DNA of 64,000 nucleotides from Phaseolus vulgaris. Lineage: Eukaryota; Streptophyta; Magnoliopsida; Fabales; Fabaceae. Location: the NCBI RefSeq assembly GCF_000499845.2, contig NC_023756.2, positions 40,176,579-40,240,578 of the forward strand, written 5' to 3'. This document shows, in pieces, positions 35,000-47,534 of the stretch. Position numbers and translations under genes: made by a program. Under the pieces are notes generated by a model. That model had not been told where the DNA came from and did not search any database. It saw only the letters and a list, made by a program, of their open reading frames with translations. The first letter of the stretch is position 1. The number at the start of each line of letters is the position of its first letter.

Positions 35000-36211
35000 T
35001 GAAAGGAGCCATCACCCATGTTTGTAGGGGCTAGCTCGACCATAAAGTCAGCATAAACTTAATCCTTCAATGGTCCTTGCTGTTCGTAGGAAATATCAAA
35101 CTCCGATAATTCAATGGCTCATCTGACCATTTGCCCTGCCATGTCAGGTTTTTGGAGCATTTGCTTGATCGGGAGATCAGTCATGACTATGATGATAAAG
35201 CCTTGGAAATAATGCCTCAGACATCGAGCCGTGAAGACAATGGCAAGGGCGACTTTTTCTATATTTTGACCCTTACCTGAGTCTTGAACCAAGACCGAAC
35301 TGAAGGCCCGTTCTGTGATTGAGAAGTATAGTCGGATTGGCGTTCCCTTTAATGCCTTACTCAGTATGGGAGGTTTAGTTAAGTATTATTTCAACTTGGA
35401 GAAGGCCTATTCACACTCGGTAGTCCAGATGAACTTGTTATTTTTGTGGAGACACTGGAAGTATGGTTATCACTGTTCTCCACTGGCAGAGAGAAATCGT
35501 GACAAGGGTGCTACTCTCCCTGTCAGCCGTTGCACTTCTTTCACATTGGTTGGGCTCCTCATGTTGATTATGGTTACACATTTGTTTGGGTTAACTTCTA
35601 TGCCTCTTTAAATTAAAAAAAATCTGACGAACTTGCCTACCTGGACACCGAAAATGCACTTTTCGGGGTTATGTTTTAGTTGATGCCTCCCTATTATTTT
35701 GAACTGCTCCTCCAGATTGGTGAGATGGTTGTCAGGTCGGTCGGAAGTGACGACTATGTCATCTAGGTAGACTTTACGTTTCACCCGAGCATGGGCTGGA
35801 GGATCCTATCCATTAGTCACTGATAAGTGGCGCTTGCATTCTTTAATCCAAATTGCATTACTTTGTACCATTAACTCGCTATATTCGCTATGAACGCTAT
35901 TTTATCTTCATCCAGTGGTGTATTCTTATTTGATTGTACCCCGAGAAGGCGTCCATGAAGCTTAGTAAGCCACACCCCGAGGCACTATCCACTAACGATT
36001 CGATGTTCTTTTGTAGGATTTCTCTAATTTTATTCTCCAACTCCTCGTGTAAAGTTGCTCCCACCTTAAAAACTCTACCATTTATCTGAATTTCCTTGAC
36101 CTCCCCTGCGGGCTCGGGTCTTCTGTTGTGGTCGGCCTCCACACCAAACTGCTTTGTGTTTTTTGTTATCACATAAGTCCCTCGTCGGCTCTTGAGGCTA
36201 TTTTCTAGCAT
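35000..36211 (-). pseudogene. Tat-3 reverse transcriptase / RNase H fragment
   Basis: 36211-35897 holds the pre-RT linker (RVFKVGATLHEELENKI) joined, after a deletion, to RT motif A (LLSFMDAFSGYNQIRIHH). Reading on at 35750-35860 gives the region around the catalytic aspartates and RNase H-like sequence down to ~35040, without a long frame. Heavily decayed. Open frames on the opposite strand here (such as 35315-35611) are by-products. Confidence 0.7.
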
Positions 36212-36861
36212 CTTCGTGCAACCTTCTGGTCCACTTTCATGGTGATGACCTTTCCATTTGGTGAAGGAAGTTTCAGCTTGAGGTGTGGTGTGGAAACCAC
36301 TACTCCTAATTTGTTCATCGATGGTCGCCCTATGAGCAGGTTGTACGATGAGGGGGTGTTGACCAATGTATATTTAGCTGTGATGGTGCTCATTGATTCC
36401 TTATCTAAGAAGGTCGTGCACAACTCTACATATTCTCACACCTCTACCTGGTCACCGTTAAAACCGACTAGACATCCTTCGAAAGGCCAGAGCTACTCGG
36501 AGGGAATGTTAAGGCTAAGATACGTGGTCCATAACATTACATCGGTAGAACTTCCTTGATCTATCAGCACACGATGCATGTTGCGTGCCATGGTGATTAC
36601 CGAGAGCACCGCTAGGTCATCTTCATGGGAGTATATGTCGTCCTTATCTGAAAGGGTAAAATAGAGAGAAGGCACAACAGAGGGCTCTTGAGCCTGTAAA
36701 GACAGTACTGACCTGGAGTATCTCTTTCGAGCTGAGGAGGTCGGGCCTTCGCCCACGGATCCACTGATAATGGTGTTGAGGTCTCCCAGCACTGAAGTCT
36801 CATGATCGTGTCGTTGTCGTTGACTTCCCCTTTTCTCATTCATTTGTATTTTGATTAACAT
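36205..36861 (-). pseudogene. Tat-3 aspartic protease region
   Basis: Contains the Tat-type active site MHRVLIDQGSSTDVMLW (near 36580), followed in a second frame by NLLIGRPSMNKLGVVVSTPHL and MKVDQKVARRC, the link between protease and RT. Gag is missing upstream, so Tat-3 is truncated at both ends. The DQGS version of the site is normal for Tat elements and also seen in Tat-2. Confidence 0.75.
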
Positions 36862-37630
36862 GACAATAATATTGTGCCTGTATAAAAATCATTTATATCG
36901 ATTCCTCACATATAAAATTATTAAGATACTTCCTAAATATCGATTCCTCGCATATTTATAAAAACAACTTATCATTAAGATTAGACGTTGATAGCAAATA
37001 ACATTTCAAGTCTATTCCTAACACTCAAATATGTTAATCATTATCGTTTAGGTCATGGTAAACAAAGTACTATAAACAAAACAATAATACCAATCATCAA
37101 TCAAGAATATAATATTGTATTTAGATATCATCTTAATACATAAGAGTTTGAACAAATTACTCCCAATCCCAAAGGGTAGAACCAGCCACACATGATGACT
37201 GTTACAAGCAGGGACAACAAGAAAAGAAGATTCTGGATGTTTCTCCTTGACCACTGCCTCCTCTAATGTTTCTCACACATCCTATTCACCCAATTGGGTT
37301 ACAATTCACTCTATGGTGTTTTCCTCTCAATCTTTCACACTAGGTTTGTGCCTCAAGCCCCTTATTTAACCTAATTTGCTAGGGTTAAGTGACTTCTTGC
37401 ATGGCGCATTTGGGCTTTTTGTGCACTTGTGCATTCTGTGGCCTTCCAGCTTTCTCCTTTTAGCTTATATTATTCTTCTTTCCTAAAATCCTGAAATTAA
37501 CACCAAATTTGGGAATAAAATGTTCTTATTCAAATAAAGATCATCAAATGTGTAAAAAGGTATAAATTCATAAATTAAGGGTTATTTTATATTCATTTTA
37601 GAAATTAATACTCAAAAGTTCCTATATTTT
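36862..37630. other. Unassigned spacer
   Basis: Contains a small local repeat (cgattcctc-catat units near 36898 and 36946). No gene or transposon part is recognised; the 68-codon minus-strand frame at 37048-37254 has no family likeness. Confidence 0.45.
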
Positions 37631-38089
37631 AATATGAAATATGCCTGTTGTAGTTTTCTCGTTGATGACCTCACGCAACACCTCACGGGACAAGCATAAC
37701 TGGATTGCAGACAATGCCTTTTCATCCATCTCATCCCATTGTTCCTCTGTCATAGTGGTTGGCCTCATCATTTTACCTGCCAGAACTTTTTTTAAACCAT
37801 TCTGGGTGAGAACAACTAGCATCTACACTCGTCAGATAGCAAAGTTGATTTTACCATCAAATTTCTCAATATCGAATTTCGACATTATTGAACAACAAAT
37901 CCTGGTTAAATTATCGAAAAGCTCTTATGCCAATTTGTAGGGATATCATGTGCGGAAGTGTGATAATTTCAACCAAAGATTATGAGAAATTAAAGTAACA
38001 AAGAAAAATGAGAATGATACCAGAAATTTTTAGGTGGTAAACTAGCCTCTATTGTGAGACATGTGAAAAGTACAACCAGAATCAAGAAT

Positions 38090-38955
38090 TCATTCATTTT
38101 TAGACCTTTGTTCATTGTTGGAAGCTACAAAACAATCCCCATCAGATTCAGTTTCAACAATACTGGCTTCGGCATATTTTTCTGGTTGTTTACCATTTCC
38201 GTTATCTTCTCTATCTTGCTTATTTTTCAATTTATAACATTCAGATATCTCGTGCCCCTTTTTCTTGCAATAACGACAATATTTGGAGTTCTTGCCTCTA
38301 GATTTTGACCTACATTTATATTTACTGTTCCTACCTTTCTCTTGGTTTCTCCCTCTAACTACTAATCCTTCACCATAACTTTCAGAATGAAATTGAGTAT
38401 CAAATTTTTCTTTGGCTAGTAAATTAGTCTTGACATCATCAAAGCTTAATGTAAGATAATTACCATATAACATAAATTCTTTCAATTGTCGATGCGAGGG
38501 TGGTAGAGACACAATAAATAGAACGACTTTATCCTCATCATCAATTTCAACATCCACATTTTCCAAATCAATTATGATGGAATTAAATTCATCAAGGTGA
38601 GATTGGATGGGAGTACCTTCGGACATTCGGAGTGTAAAGAGTCGCTCCTTTAACCAAAGTTTGTTTGCAAGAATTTTGGTAATGTATAGAGACTCCAATT
38701 TACTCCATATGCATGTTGTAGTTTTCTCGTTGATGACCTCACGCAACACCTCACGGGACAAGCATAACTGGATTGCAGACAATGCCTTTTCATCCATCTC
38801 ATCCCATTGTTCCTCCGTCATAGTGGTTGGCCTCGTCATTTTACCTGCCATAACTTTTTTTAAACCATTCTGGGTGAGAACAGCTAGCATCTGGACTCGC
38901 CAGATAGCAAAGCTGATTTTACCATCAAATTTCTCAATATCGAATTTCGACATTA
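38090..38955 (-). pseudogene. Copia-B copy 1 gag
   Basis: Open for the whole gag from MSKFDIEKFDGKISFAIW through the zinc knuckle CRYCKKKGHEISEC, but it ends at a stop where the protease of the complete copy starts (a Trp codon has become TGA before ILDSG). Would form the nucleocapsid shell. A second, partial copy of the gag start lies at 37631-37936. Confidence 0.85.
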
Positions 38956-39003
38956 TTGAACAACAAATCCTGATTGAATTATCGAAAAGCTCTAATGCCA
39001 ATT

Positions 39004-39550
39004 TGTTGGGATATCGTGTGCGGAAGCGTGATAATTTCAACAAAAGATTATGAGAAATTAAAGTAACAAAGAAAAATGAGAATGATACCAGAAATTTTTA
39101 GGTGGAAAACCCCTTTGAATAGAGGTAAAAAACCACCGGCGAGAGAGCCAAAACTTCCACTATAATGGTATTGGGAGTACAATGAATTCCTCTCAGGCTA
39201 ATAGATAAATAGCCCCAAAACAAATTCTCTCTATACAGGTTAAACACTTACACCCAAGAGAAGAAATAAAGAGTATAGGAAAAAAGAGAGAGGAAGCAAA
39301 TCTATGTTGTTGTTTGTTGTGTGTTTTACATTGCTAGAAGGAAGAAGCCACTAGTGGTTCTATGGGACAACAATAATAAAAACAATTAATGGTAAATAAC
39401 CTCCATTTAATAACAATTAATTGTGAGTGATAAGTAACCTCCCAATAATTTCAATTAATTGTCAACGGTAAGTAACCTCCTCATTATTGCAAGAAAACGG
39501 AAAGGTAAGTCATAACCCAAAAAAAACCTTAAGGTGAGTCATAACCCACA
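39004..39550 (-). repeat. Copia-B copy 1 LTR
   Basis: Starts tgttgggatatcgtgtgcgg and ends cataacccaca; then AAAAG. A short tail (gtcataaccca) is duplicated near its right end. It lacks the TRIM insertion present in the corresponding LTR of the complete copy. Confidence 0.85.
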
Positions 39551-42200
39551 AAAAGCTTAAACAAGTTTTCTTGTGCATTCCCTTATCTATTCTTAATTTG
39601 TGGTTTTTGTTGCCACCTTTTCACTCTTTGTTTTCTTTTTTTATTAATGCATGTGTTAAAATTTGGATACGTTCTCTGTTTTCCTTGAAGGTTGCATCTT
39701 TATTTTTATTGTTTTCTCTCAAAAGATTTATTTGCCTTTTATTGCTTTTTTTACATAGACAATATTGTCCTTACTAGTTACATCAACTAGGTTATATTTT
39801 GTCTTAGAAAGAAGTCTGTGTTTGTCCATACATTCTTAACTTAGTTTTTCACATTTAAAGCGAGGAGCTAGCAGTTCCAAACAATTGTTATACATGTTAC
39901 CTCAAAAAAATTTACTAGTAAACTCGTACATAAAATTTGAAGAATTTGTCGTTATTGTTTTAATAGTTATAAATTTTTTGGGTAATGAACTATTTACTGT
40001 GTAATTTATATAAAACAAACCCAATCAATAGATAGATTTATTACTTAAAAAAGATGTTACTTTTTTCATAATATTGGTAAGATTTTAAAAGTTTCATGAC
40101 AATTTGACACTAATCAATTTTTCTACACCCAATAATATTATTTTAATAATTTTTTATATTATTTTTTTACAAATTTACTTTTTATTATATATCTTTTATC
40201 AAAATTATCAAATCAAAAATTTTATACAACTATAAAGAAAGTATAGTTTTCAATTTTAAAACAATGTTAATTATTGAACTCAATTACTAATGGTAATAAT
40301 TTTCAACCTTTTAGAGATTGATGAGACACATGTAAAAAGGATATCAGGAGTTCCATTCATGTTGCCAGTTTGCGAGAACACCAAAATAAAAAATATAGCT
40401 ACTATTTACAGGGATAAAATTAGTATTTTAGGTTACCAAATTCATCCTTGTATATATTTGTTTCTTTAAATTCATTTTTCTTAATTTCTTATCATGATAT
40501 TTCTTTAGGCACTTACAATACTATCTTATCACAGACAAATCTTTCATTTATATTTTGTTAATTTTATTATCTTACTTGTTATGAGTCTTATCGTGAGTCA
40601 AGAAGAATGCATGTATGCACCAATTAAGAGAGTATTACACTGTGACAGATGTAACAACAATGTGATACTTTGTTAATTGATATATACATGAAATCTTCTT
40701 GATCCACGATGAGACTAATAGCATAATAAATAAAATAATGAAAAATCTAACTACCATCAAAATAGTATTGTAAGCGCATAAACAAATATGGATGATAGAA
40801 ACAAATATGGATGATAGAAATTAAGAAAATTGAATTTATTCAGAAATGAATTTGGTAACCTAAAAATACAAATTTTATTCCAGTAAATAATAATTATATT
40901 TCGTAACCTTGCAAACTAACGACAAGAATGAAACTCATCATGTCCCTGATTTTCCTCTTCTTCCTCTTCTTCTGGCGTTTCATGTTGAAAAGCCTGTCTG
41001 TCGCACCCTTTTCTTCCATTCTCTCATCAACAACAGCCTCTACTGAATCAAGATCAAGCTCTTCAAGCCTAACCCATATTCAACTCGACGTAATCGGAGT
41101 TGGGAACCTTCCTTAGTTGGCCTTAATGGGATGGTACTTTTCGTCCCTCCACCGGCACATGACACGCGTGCGACCTCCAGGGGGAGCACTGACGATCTCC
41201 GGCGCTTCGACGTGTTGGACACCAGTGCCGCCTCCGCGCCGTCGATATTTGCCGCTGCCGGATGGAAGTGAAAGATGACCTGAAAAAATTGCAGGGAGGA
41301 AAACGCATATTTTTATCTTAATTCTTCTACTCAATATCAATTCCTAAATCACTATCTATTTACGTCAAGTGTATAATCTTTAGCTTTTTAGAAAGAATCT
41401 TGAAAATTTTGAAATATTTCAAATTTGAATTATTTTTGTTTCAGATTATTTATTCTAAATAATAATTTCTTAATTTTAAATATTTTTTTAAAATTGTTTT
41501 AAATTCTTAATTCAGATAAATAATTTAAAAACTTATTCCAATTATTTTATATATTTTTACTATAAGCAATTTAAAAATTTATTCCAATTATTTTATTTTT
41601 AATTTACATAATTAATTTAAAAATAAATTCAAAATATTTTATTTTAAAAGATAATTTAAAAATTTACTACTTAACTTTTTTCATTTAATTTACATAAAAT
41701 AAGAAAGCAAGTTCAAGTATATTTTTCTTTTATCTATATTTGTTATATAATACTGGCAGTAATGTGTTATTGTTCACACACTTATATTAACAAAAGAAAT
41801 TCATAGTACATTATGAATAAAAAAATGTCATTATTATCACTATTAAGTAAAATCATTATATCTTGGTATGAATTTGTTTAACCAATGTGAGTGATTAATC
41901 ATTCTTTTAAGTGTTTCATTCTTTACAAAAAAAATTCCTACCAAAGAATGTCAATTATGAATAAATTGCAAAACACACACATACATACATATATATATAT
42001 ATATGCAATATACCTATATTGATAATTACTTGTTTGTGTAGATAAATGTGTGAATGTTTTGTGTTGATATCTTCATTCAACTTTAAGGGCTCATTGTATA
42101 TTATGTTACCTTCAATCTATAATAACAAATAGTGTAAATAGAATATTCACATATACTTATCTTTATGTGTCACACATAAATAAAATGAACAATACCCGAT
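39551..42200. repeat. Duplicated block, copy 1 (~2.65 kb)
   Basis: Collinear with 59056-61747 over its length, at an offset of ~19.5 kb, with small indels. It begins with the aaaagcttaaacaagttttcttgtgc sequence that is the right half of a poly(A) polymerase-like exon, contains the HAM-like pseudogene, and stops at acccgatttt (42198), inside what in copy 2 encodes the Helitron helicase end. The rest is AT-rich with no other gene recognised. Confidence 0.9.
40905..41276 (-). pseudogene. MYST histone acetyltransferase (HAM1/2-like) N-terminal fragment, copy 1
   Basis: Matches copy 2 at 60440-60822 but is more damaged. The start codon region is deleted (~30 bp missing at about 41255-41270) and a frameshift lies in the conserved chromo-barrel entry near 41165. 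The retained words include SKRRRSSVLPLEV and CRWRD. No catalytic MYST domain is present. Confidence 0.65.
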
Positions 42201-42202
42201 TT

Positions 42203-42542
42203 TCCACGGGGGTTTGGAGAAAATTACAATCATAGGATTTTCCTAATCCTTCTCGAAAGGAAGAACGTGAAATTTGTTTTCCTTTCCACAGGGACCAGGA
42301 GATTGGATCTAGCCATAAGAAGAATAAAATGCTTGGCTGTTAAAAAACTAATTTCTTGGTCTTTGACCCCCCCTAATCACTACGAACGTCCTCGATCAGT
42401 ACAATGAGATGTGTCTATTTATCTATCTTCGAACATTAACCAATGGGCCTTTTATTTTATTAAATTATATTCAGGCCCAAAAAACAAAATGTATTTCACA
42501 TAAGTCACATTGTAAAATTAATTTACATAATTTTCTAACATT
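42203..42542 (-). repeat. Copia-C 3' LTR (probably left-truncated)
   Basis: Ends, on +, with aattttctaaca followed by the reverse complement of a polypurine tract. The part taaccaatgggcctttta...ttaaattatattcaggccc matches 52274-52340. The left part does not match 46729-47028, so its boundary at the duplicated block is approximate. Confidence 0.6.
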
Positions 42543-42959
42543 CTCCCACTTGACTCATAAGAGCTATAATATTTCATGATTTAATAATTACATAAATCAT
42601 AATGTGCATTGAAATGCCTTATGTAAATTGGTTCTTGGTTTATCATCAATCAAAATCAAAGATAAAGAAATAATAAGAGTCATGGCGGTTACATGTCATT
42701 TAATCAACACATTTTCTTCCATGTACTACTATATCATCATTTCTCCCTAATATGACTTTATAATGAGAAGTCCATAATAGTTCAAACATAATGTTATTTT
42801 CAACAATAACATAATTTGTTTTCCACACCATAATTTGCATGCATATACATAAAGTAGAAAACATAGATTTCAAAAATTTTATATATCAATAAGCTCAAAG
42901 TGTAAAATAAGCATTAATAACAACACTCATCATTCACTAGTAGACATAATGCCCATATT

Positions 42960-44523
42960 CTCAATATGACCAATAAATGTTTTGGGAGGTAACCCTTTTG
43001 TTAAAGGGTCAACAATCATAAGATCAGTGCTGACACTCTATGTTTTTGAACTTCCTCTTTAATGGCAAAGTATTTCAATTCCATGTGTTTAGCACCTTTC
43101 AAATACTAATTGTTTTTAGAAAAGAAGATAGTTGTGGACTTATCACAATAAATTCTCAGCGACTTGGCAATATTGTCAACAATTGCAAGTCGTGAAATAA
43201 AATTTTGCAACCAATTAGCCTGAAATTCAACCTCCATGGTGGATGCAACAATGACTGACTCCTTCACACTTTTCCATGAAATCGCTCTTCCGGCTAAAAG
43301 ATACACATAACTAAATGTGGACTTTCTTGTATCCATACAACCAGAAAAATATGAATATGTATATCCAATCACCTCAAGATGATCAGATTTCCTATATGTA
43401 AGCATGTGATTCTTTATCCCTTGTAAGTATTTTAAAACTTTCTTTGCAACTTTCCAATAATCCAATCCTGGATCACTTTGGTATCTGCCAAGCATACTAA
43501 CTACAAAGCTAATATCTGGTCTTGTACATATATCAAACTGCCAACAACAGATGCATAAGGGATATTCTCCGTCTATTTCTGTTCCAAATCATTATTTGGA
43601 CATTGCATGAAACTAAATTTGTCTCCTTTCTGTATTGGAACAGGAGATGTTGAATATTTATCCATTCTGAATCTCTCTGAAACTTTATTAATATATGTTT
43701 TTTGAGACAAGCCTAACCGTCCTTGTGATCTATTACAAAATATTTCTATTCCTATCACATAGTTTGCATCACCAATATCTTTCATTTCAAAATTATTAGA
43801 GTGAAACTTCTTAGTCTCGCTTAATAGACCAAGATCATTAGTTGCAAGCAAGATATCGTCAACATTTAGAATTCGAATTATAAGCTTGTTCCTACTGACC
43901 TTCAAATATATACATCGATCAAAAATGTTTTCCTTAAATCTTAAACCCTAAACCCTAAATCCTAAGGACACAATAGTATCATTGACCTTAAGATACCGTT
44001 GTCTGGAAGCCTGTTTAAGTCCGTATATTGATTTCTTAAGTTTACACACCATGTTTTCCTTTCCTTCTTCAAGGAACCCCATTGGTTGGTCTATATAAAC
44101 ATCCTCTTCTAAATTCGCATTCAAAAAGGTAGTTTTAACATCCATCTGATGCAACTCAAGATCATAATGAACTACTAATGTTATGATAATTCTAAAGGAA
44201 TATTTCTTATAAACATGTGAAAATGTTTCCTTATAATCAATGTCATCCTTCTGAGTAAAACCTTTGGCAACAAGTCGGGCCTTATAACGTTCGATATTGC
44301 CATGAGGATCACGTTTAGTCGTAAAGACCCATTTACACCCAATTCCCTTACATCCTTCTGGAAATTCCATAATGTCCCATACATCCTTGTGTGTCATTGA
44401 TTTAAGCTCATCTTTCATGGAATCTAACCACTTATCATAATTATCACCATTGATGGCTTCTGAAAAAGAAACTGGGTCATTATCAATGCCTAAGCCATTT
44501 TCTGACTCTTGTAGATAAATCAC
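42960..44523 (-). pseudogene. Copia-C RT-RNase H remnant
   Basis: 44523-43948 covers the RT start (YDKWLDSMKDELKSM; GCKWVFTTKRDPHGN; MDVKTTFLNANLEEDVY). 43905-43573 covers the palm end (LNVDDILLATNDLGLL; the Tyr/Val of the usual YVDD motif is changed to NVDD, and MKDIGDANYVIGIEIF). 43495-43106, with a tail to 42960, is RNase H (SYFSGCMDTRKSTFSYVYLL; IYCDKSTTIFFSKNN). Frame breaks at ~43940, ~43560 and ~43500, and a stop at 43106. Inactive. Confidence 0.85.
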
Positions 44524-44628
44524 ATAATCATTCGAAATAACAGCCTTTCTTTATCTTTGAGATCTTCTTTCTACTATTTCTTGTGGTTGTTCTACTATAG
44601 GTTCATTATTAATGGCATGATCATTAAT

Positions 44629-45740
44629 TTATTGTTCTTCTTCATCGTTGAGTGGTTTAACTACATTAGGAAAAACAATACTTGAAGTAGAGGTACTAGT
44701 TAAAGGAACTTGTATTCCTAACTTCCTTAATCTCCACATTTTGTGCAGCTTCACTTCTACTAGTTTCACCATTTTCAATGAACCGTGCATTTCCAGTGTC
44801 AACAATTCTTGTACTATGGGTATGATAGTAAAACATACACCCTTTTGACTTTGCTGGATAACAAATGAAATATCCACTGATTGTTCTTGCATCCAACTTC
44901 TTTCCTTATGGATTGTATATTCTAATTTTTGTCTGACATCCCCAAACATGCATGTGTCTTTTGAACTGCCTTACAAGGAATCCTGTTCAACAGATACATG
45001 ACAGTTTTTAAAGCATACATCCATAATAATACATGTAAAGATGAATTACTTAACATACTCCTAACCATATCCATTAAGGTTCGATTACGCCTTTCTGACA
45101 CACCATTTTGTTGTAGTGTACCTAACATTGTGTATTGAGCACAAATACCACGTTTCTCAAGGAACTTAGGAAATGGATCAGGGTGTTGTCCACTTTCATC
45201 ATACTTTCCATAATATTAATCACCTCTATCTGACTTGACAATTTTCACCTTTCTGTCTAATTGTCTTTCCGCTTCATTTATATAAACTTCCAACACATTC
45301 ACTGCTTGAGATTTTTCATATAGTAAATAGACATAGCCATAACGTGAAAAATCATCAATAAAGATGATAAAATACCTTTCTTTATTGAAAGAATTTACAT
45401 TAAAAGGTCCACATATATCAATGTGTATAATTTCAAAAAGCTAAGTACTTCTTGTGGCTCCCTTCTTTTGTGTGATTTGTTTGTTTACCTATAATACAAT
45501 CCATGCATACATTCATATCAATAAAATTTAAATTTGGAAGTATTTCATTTTTTACTAATCTTTTACTAATTTTTGCTAGCATAAATAATAGCAACATGTT
45601 TCTCAACTTCAAAGGTCAAATCAAGATCCAACACACCTAAGAAAAATTGGACTTGTTCACTCCAATCAAGAAAATTCAATCCATTAAAGACTGAAATAGA
45701 CTTAGCATACGATTCTAAAGACACGGAACAAATACTTCAA
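44629..45740 (-). pseudogene. Copia-C integrase remnant joined to a gag start
   Basis: 45128-44922 carries the integrase core end with the catalytic Glu region (QQNGVSERRNRTLMDMVRSM); 44949-44629 continues to the linker. 45130-45470 is a decayed integrase core (Arg-Gly-Gly-Glu-Tyr-like patch near 45225). Further right, ~45590-45740 reads as a gag N-terminus (GLNFLDWSEQVQFFLGVL), so the zinc knuckle, protease and integrase N-terminus have been deleted between them. Confidence 0.7.
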
Positions 45741-46085
45741 TTAACACATGTTTAACATTAATACTTTGAGTCATAAACTAAACATACAATACAAATTCCG
45801 ATAACTAACAAACATTCTATGCATACTAATGTTCTCCTTTGGGTGATACATTAATACTCAAAACATAATGATGTTAATAATATTACCATTATTCGACAAG
45901 ACATGTGCATTAACTAGAAATACTTGTTATCTTTGGATATACAAATAAAACTAATAACACATACTCGCTACCAACAATCATATCCATTGATTATAAGGAC
46001 AACTAATCAACCTTTAGGTGATCCATAAATGCTTTATAATAATCAATTTCAATTAACCCATAAATAAATAATTTAGCATCTATTC

Positions 46086-46440
46086 GTTAGGTAATTGAAA
46101 TAAAATTCACCACTAATTTGGAATTAAATAAAACATAAAGATTTGATCACTTTGGTGATTATAAATCTATCATACAAATAATTCTAGAAATAACATATTA
46201 ATTGAAATAAAATTCATCATTAATTTGGAATTAAATAAAACATAAAGATTTGATCACTTTGGTGATTACAAATCTATCATACAAATAATTTCAGAAATAA
46301 TATATTAATTGAAATAAAATTCATCAGTAATTTGGAATCAAATAAAACATAAAGATTTGATCACTTTGGGGATTACAAATCTATCATACAAATAATTCCA
46401 AAAATAATATATTAATTGAAATAAAATTTATTAACAAAAT
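46086..46440. repeat. 107-bp tandem repeat, ~3.3 units, in the Copia-C leader
   Basis: The anchor atttgatcacttt occurs at 46141, 46248 and 46355, exactly 107 apart. Each unit includes attgaaataaaattcatca and aatctatcatacaaataatt. Noncoding, inside the 5' untranslated leader of the element. Confidence 0.9.
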
Positions 46441-46715
46441 ATACAAATACATATTTAAGTCATTACTTTTATTTATCATAATCTTTTCCTCTTTCATTCA
46501 AATAAAAAATCATGATTTATGATGCAACGAAAAACTTGATATTTCATTATTTTAATTTGAAATCAATTCATAATGTAGCGAAAATAAGGGGATAAATTAA
46601 ACCATAAAAATTATCCTCAAATGTTATTATTTTCTTTACAATATTCATAATTTTAAAATTAGGGTTCATAAAATTGGAAAAAACATCATTTATGGAGAAT
46701 CATAAATTTGAGAAA

Positions 46716-46728
46716 CCATGATACCACA
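46716..46728 (-). promoter_or_regulatory. Copia-C primer binding site
   Basis: The minus strand reads tgtggtatcatggtt next to the LTR end (…gattttaca). This fits an initiator tRNA-Met primer site common in copia elements. Confidence 0.6.
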
Positions 46729-47028
46729 TGTAAAATCAAAGCGTTCAATAATGAGCAATAATGCACATAATCATCATCATCATAAGGATCTTACAAACTA
46801 TGATTCTGATTCTCACATTCCATACATCAGATTATAATAAAGATATAGGCACTTACCATGATCCCTGAGAATCCTTATGTGAGCAGTTTAATTCCTTTCT
46901 TCTCAAGTTCTTTCTTGATGCTTAACCTTGAACAACTTCCTTTGCAGAGACAAAACCCGTTTCTATTCTTTCCAAATCTCCATCAAATTAGATTTTCATT
47001 AGGTATCATAATATATATATATATATAA

Positions 47029-47457
47029 TGTACCGGCCGGGACCGGACGAGGCATAACTCACACAGTAAATGCAGTAAATGAGTGATTATAATTAACATC
47101 AAGAGAGTCGATGCAAAGCATATCTCTAGGGGGTAACAGATAAAACATTAAGGAGCCATTACGCATCAGTTAATAGTTGATCCCTAACCCATTATTAAGG
47201 CCAAAAGCCCACAAAGAAATAGTATAAATAGAACTCTCAATAGAAGAATAAGGTATGTTTTTCACATTCTACGAGAACACATTTAAAACCCTAGCACTAA
47301 CTTGAGTGTCAGAGTGCAATCCTAAGTACCCCCACCGACCGATCGAACACCAGCATGATAGGAAGGAGACTCAAAGGAATATGAAGGTCACCGACACGTC
47401 AACAATTGTACACCTAATGGTATCTCCTACCTGGGTCACTCTTTCCATAATGGTACA
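47029..47457 (+). repeat. Tat-2 5' LTR
   Basis: 429 bp, TGTACCGG…GGTACA. A tataaata at ~47222 resembles a TATA box for the element transcript and has a counterpart at ~52041 in the other LTR. Confidence 0.9.
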
Positions 47458-47459
47458 AT

Positions 47460-47477
47460 TAGCGCCCACCGTGGGGC
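47460..47477 (+). promoter_or_regulatory. Tat-2 primer binding site candidate
   Basis: tagcgcccaccgtggggc starts two bases after the LTR; the same kind of site occurs in Tat-1 at 6508. Confidence 0.65.
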
Positions 47478-47534
47478 TTGAGGCAGTATCCAATCGACCT
47501 GGTATCAACAAGGAATAACGCAAGCAACGCCCGT

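Larger units (their letters stand above)
37631..39550 (-). mobile_element. Copia-B copy 1: rearranged Tork-like fragment (gag, LTR piece, gag, LTR)
   Basis: From right to left: full LTR 39004-39550, gag 39003-38044, then a ~107-bp LTR start (37937-38043), then a second gag N-terminal piece (37936-37631). Each part matches the complete copy at 53567-59055. The joins are abrupt: LTR sequence runs into the protease border at 38044. The same right-hand flank (aaaagcttaaac at 39551) as the complete copy shows both descend from one insertion that was later duplicated. Confidence 0.8.

Noticed and set aside
39571..39777. Hydrophobic frame in the duplicated block
   Set aside because: Copy 2 carries indels that do not preserve the frame; composition is that of AT-rich noncoding DNA.
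42360..42370. C-run followed by ctaatcac as a possible telomere-like or polypurine signal
   Set aside because: Single short tract inside an LTR; the real polypurine tract is at 42543.
43945..43965. ttaaaccctaaaccctaaa, telomere-repeat-like units
   Set aside because: Only about two to three units within a decayed RT gene, so probably a small interstitial patch from break repair or chance rather than a telomere.
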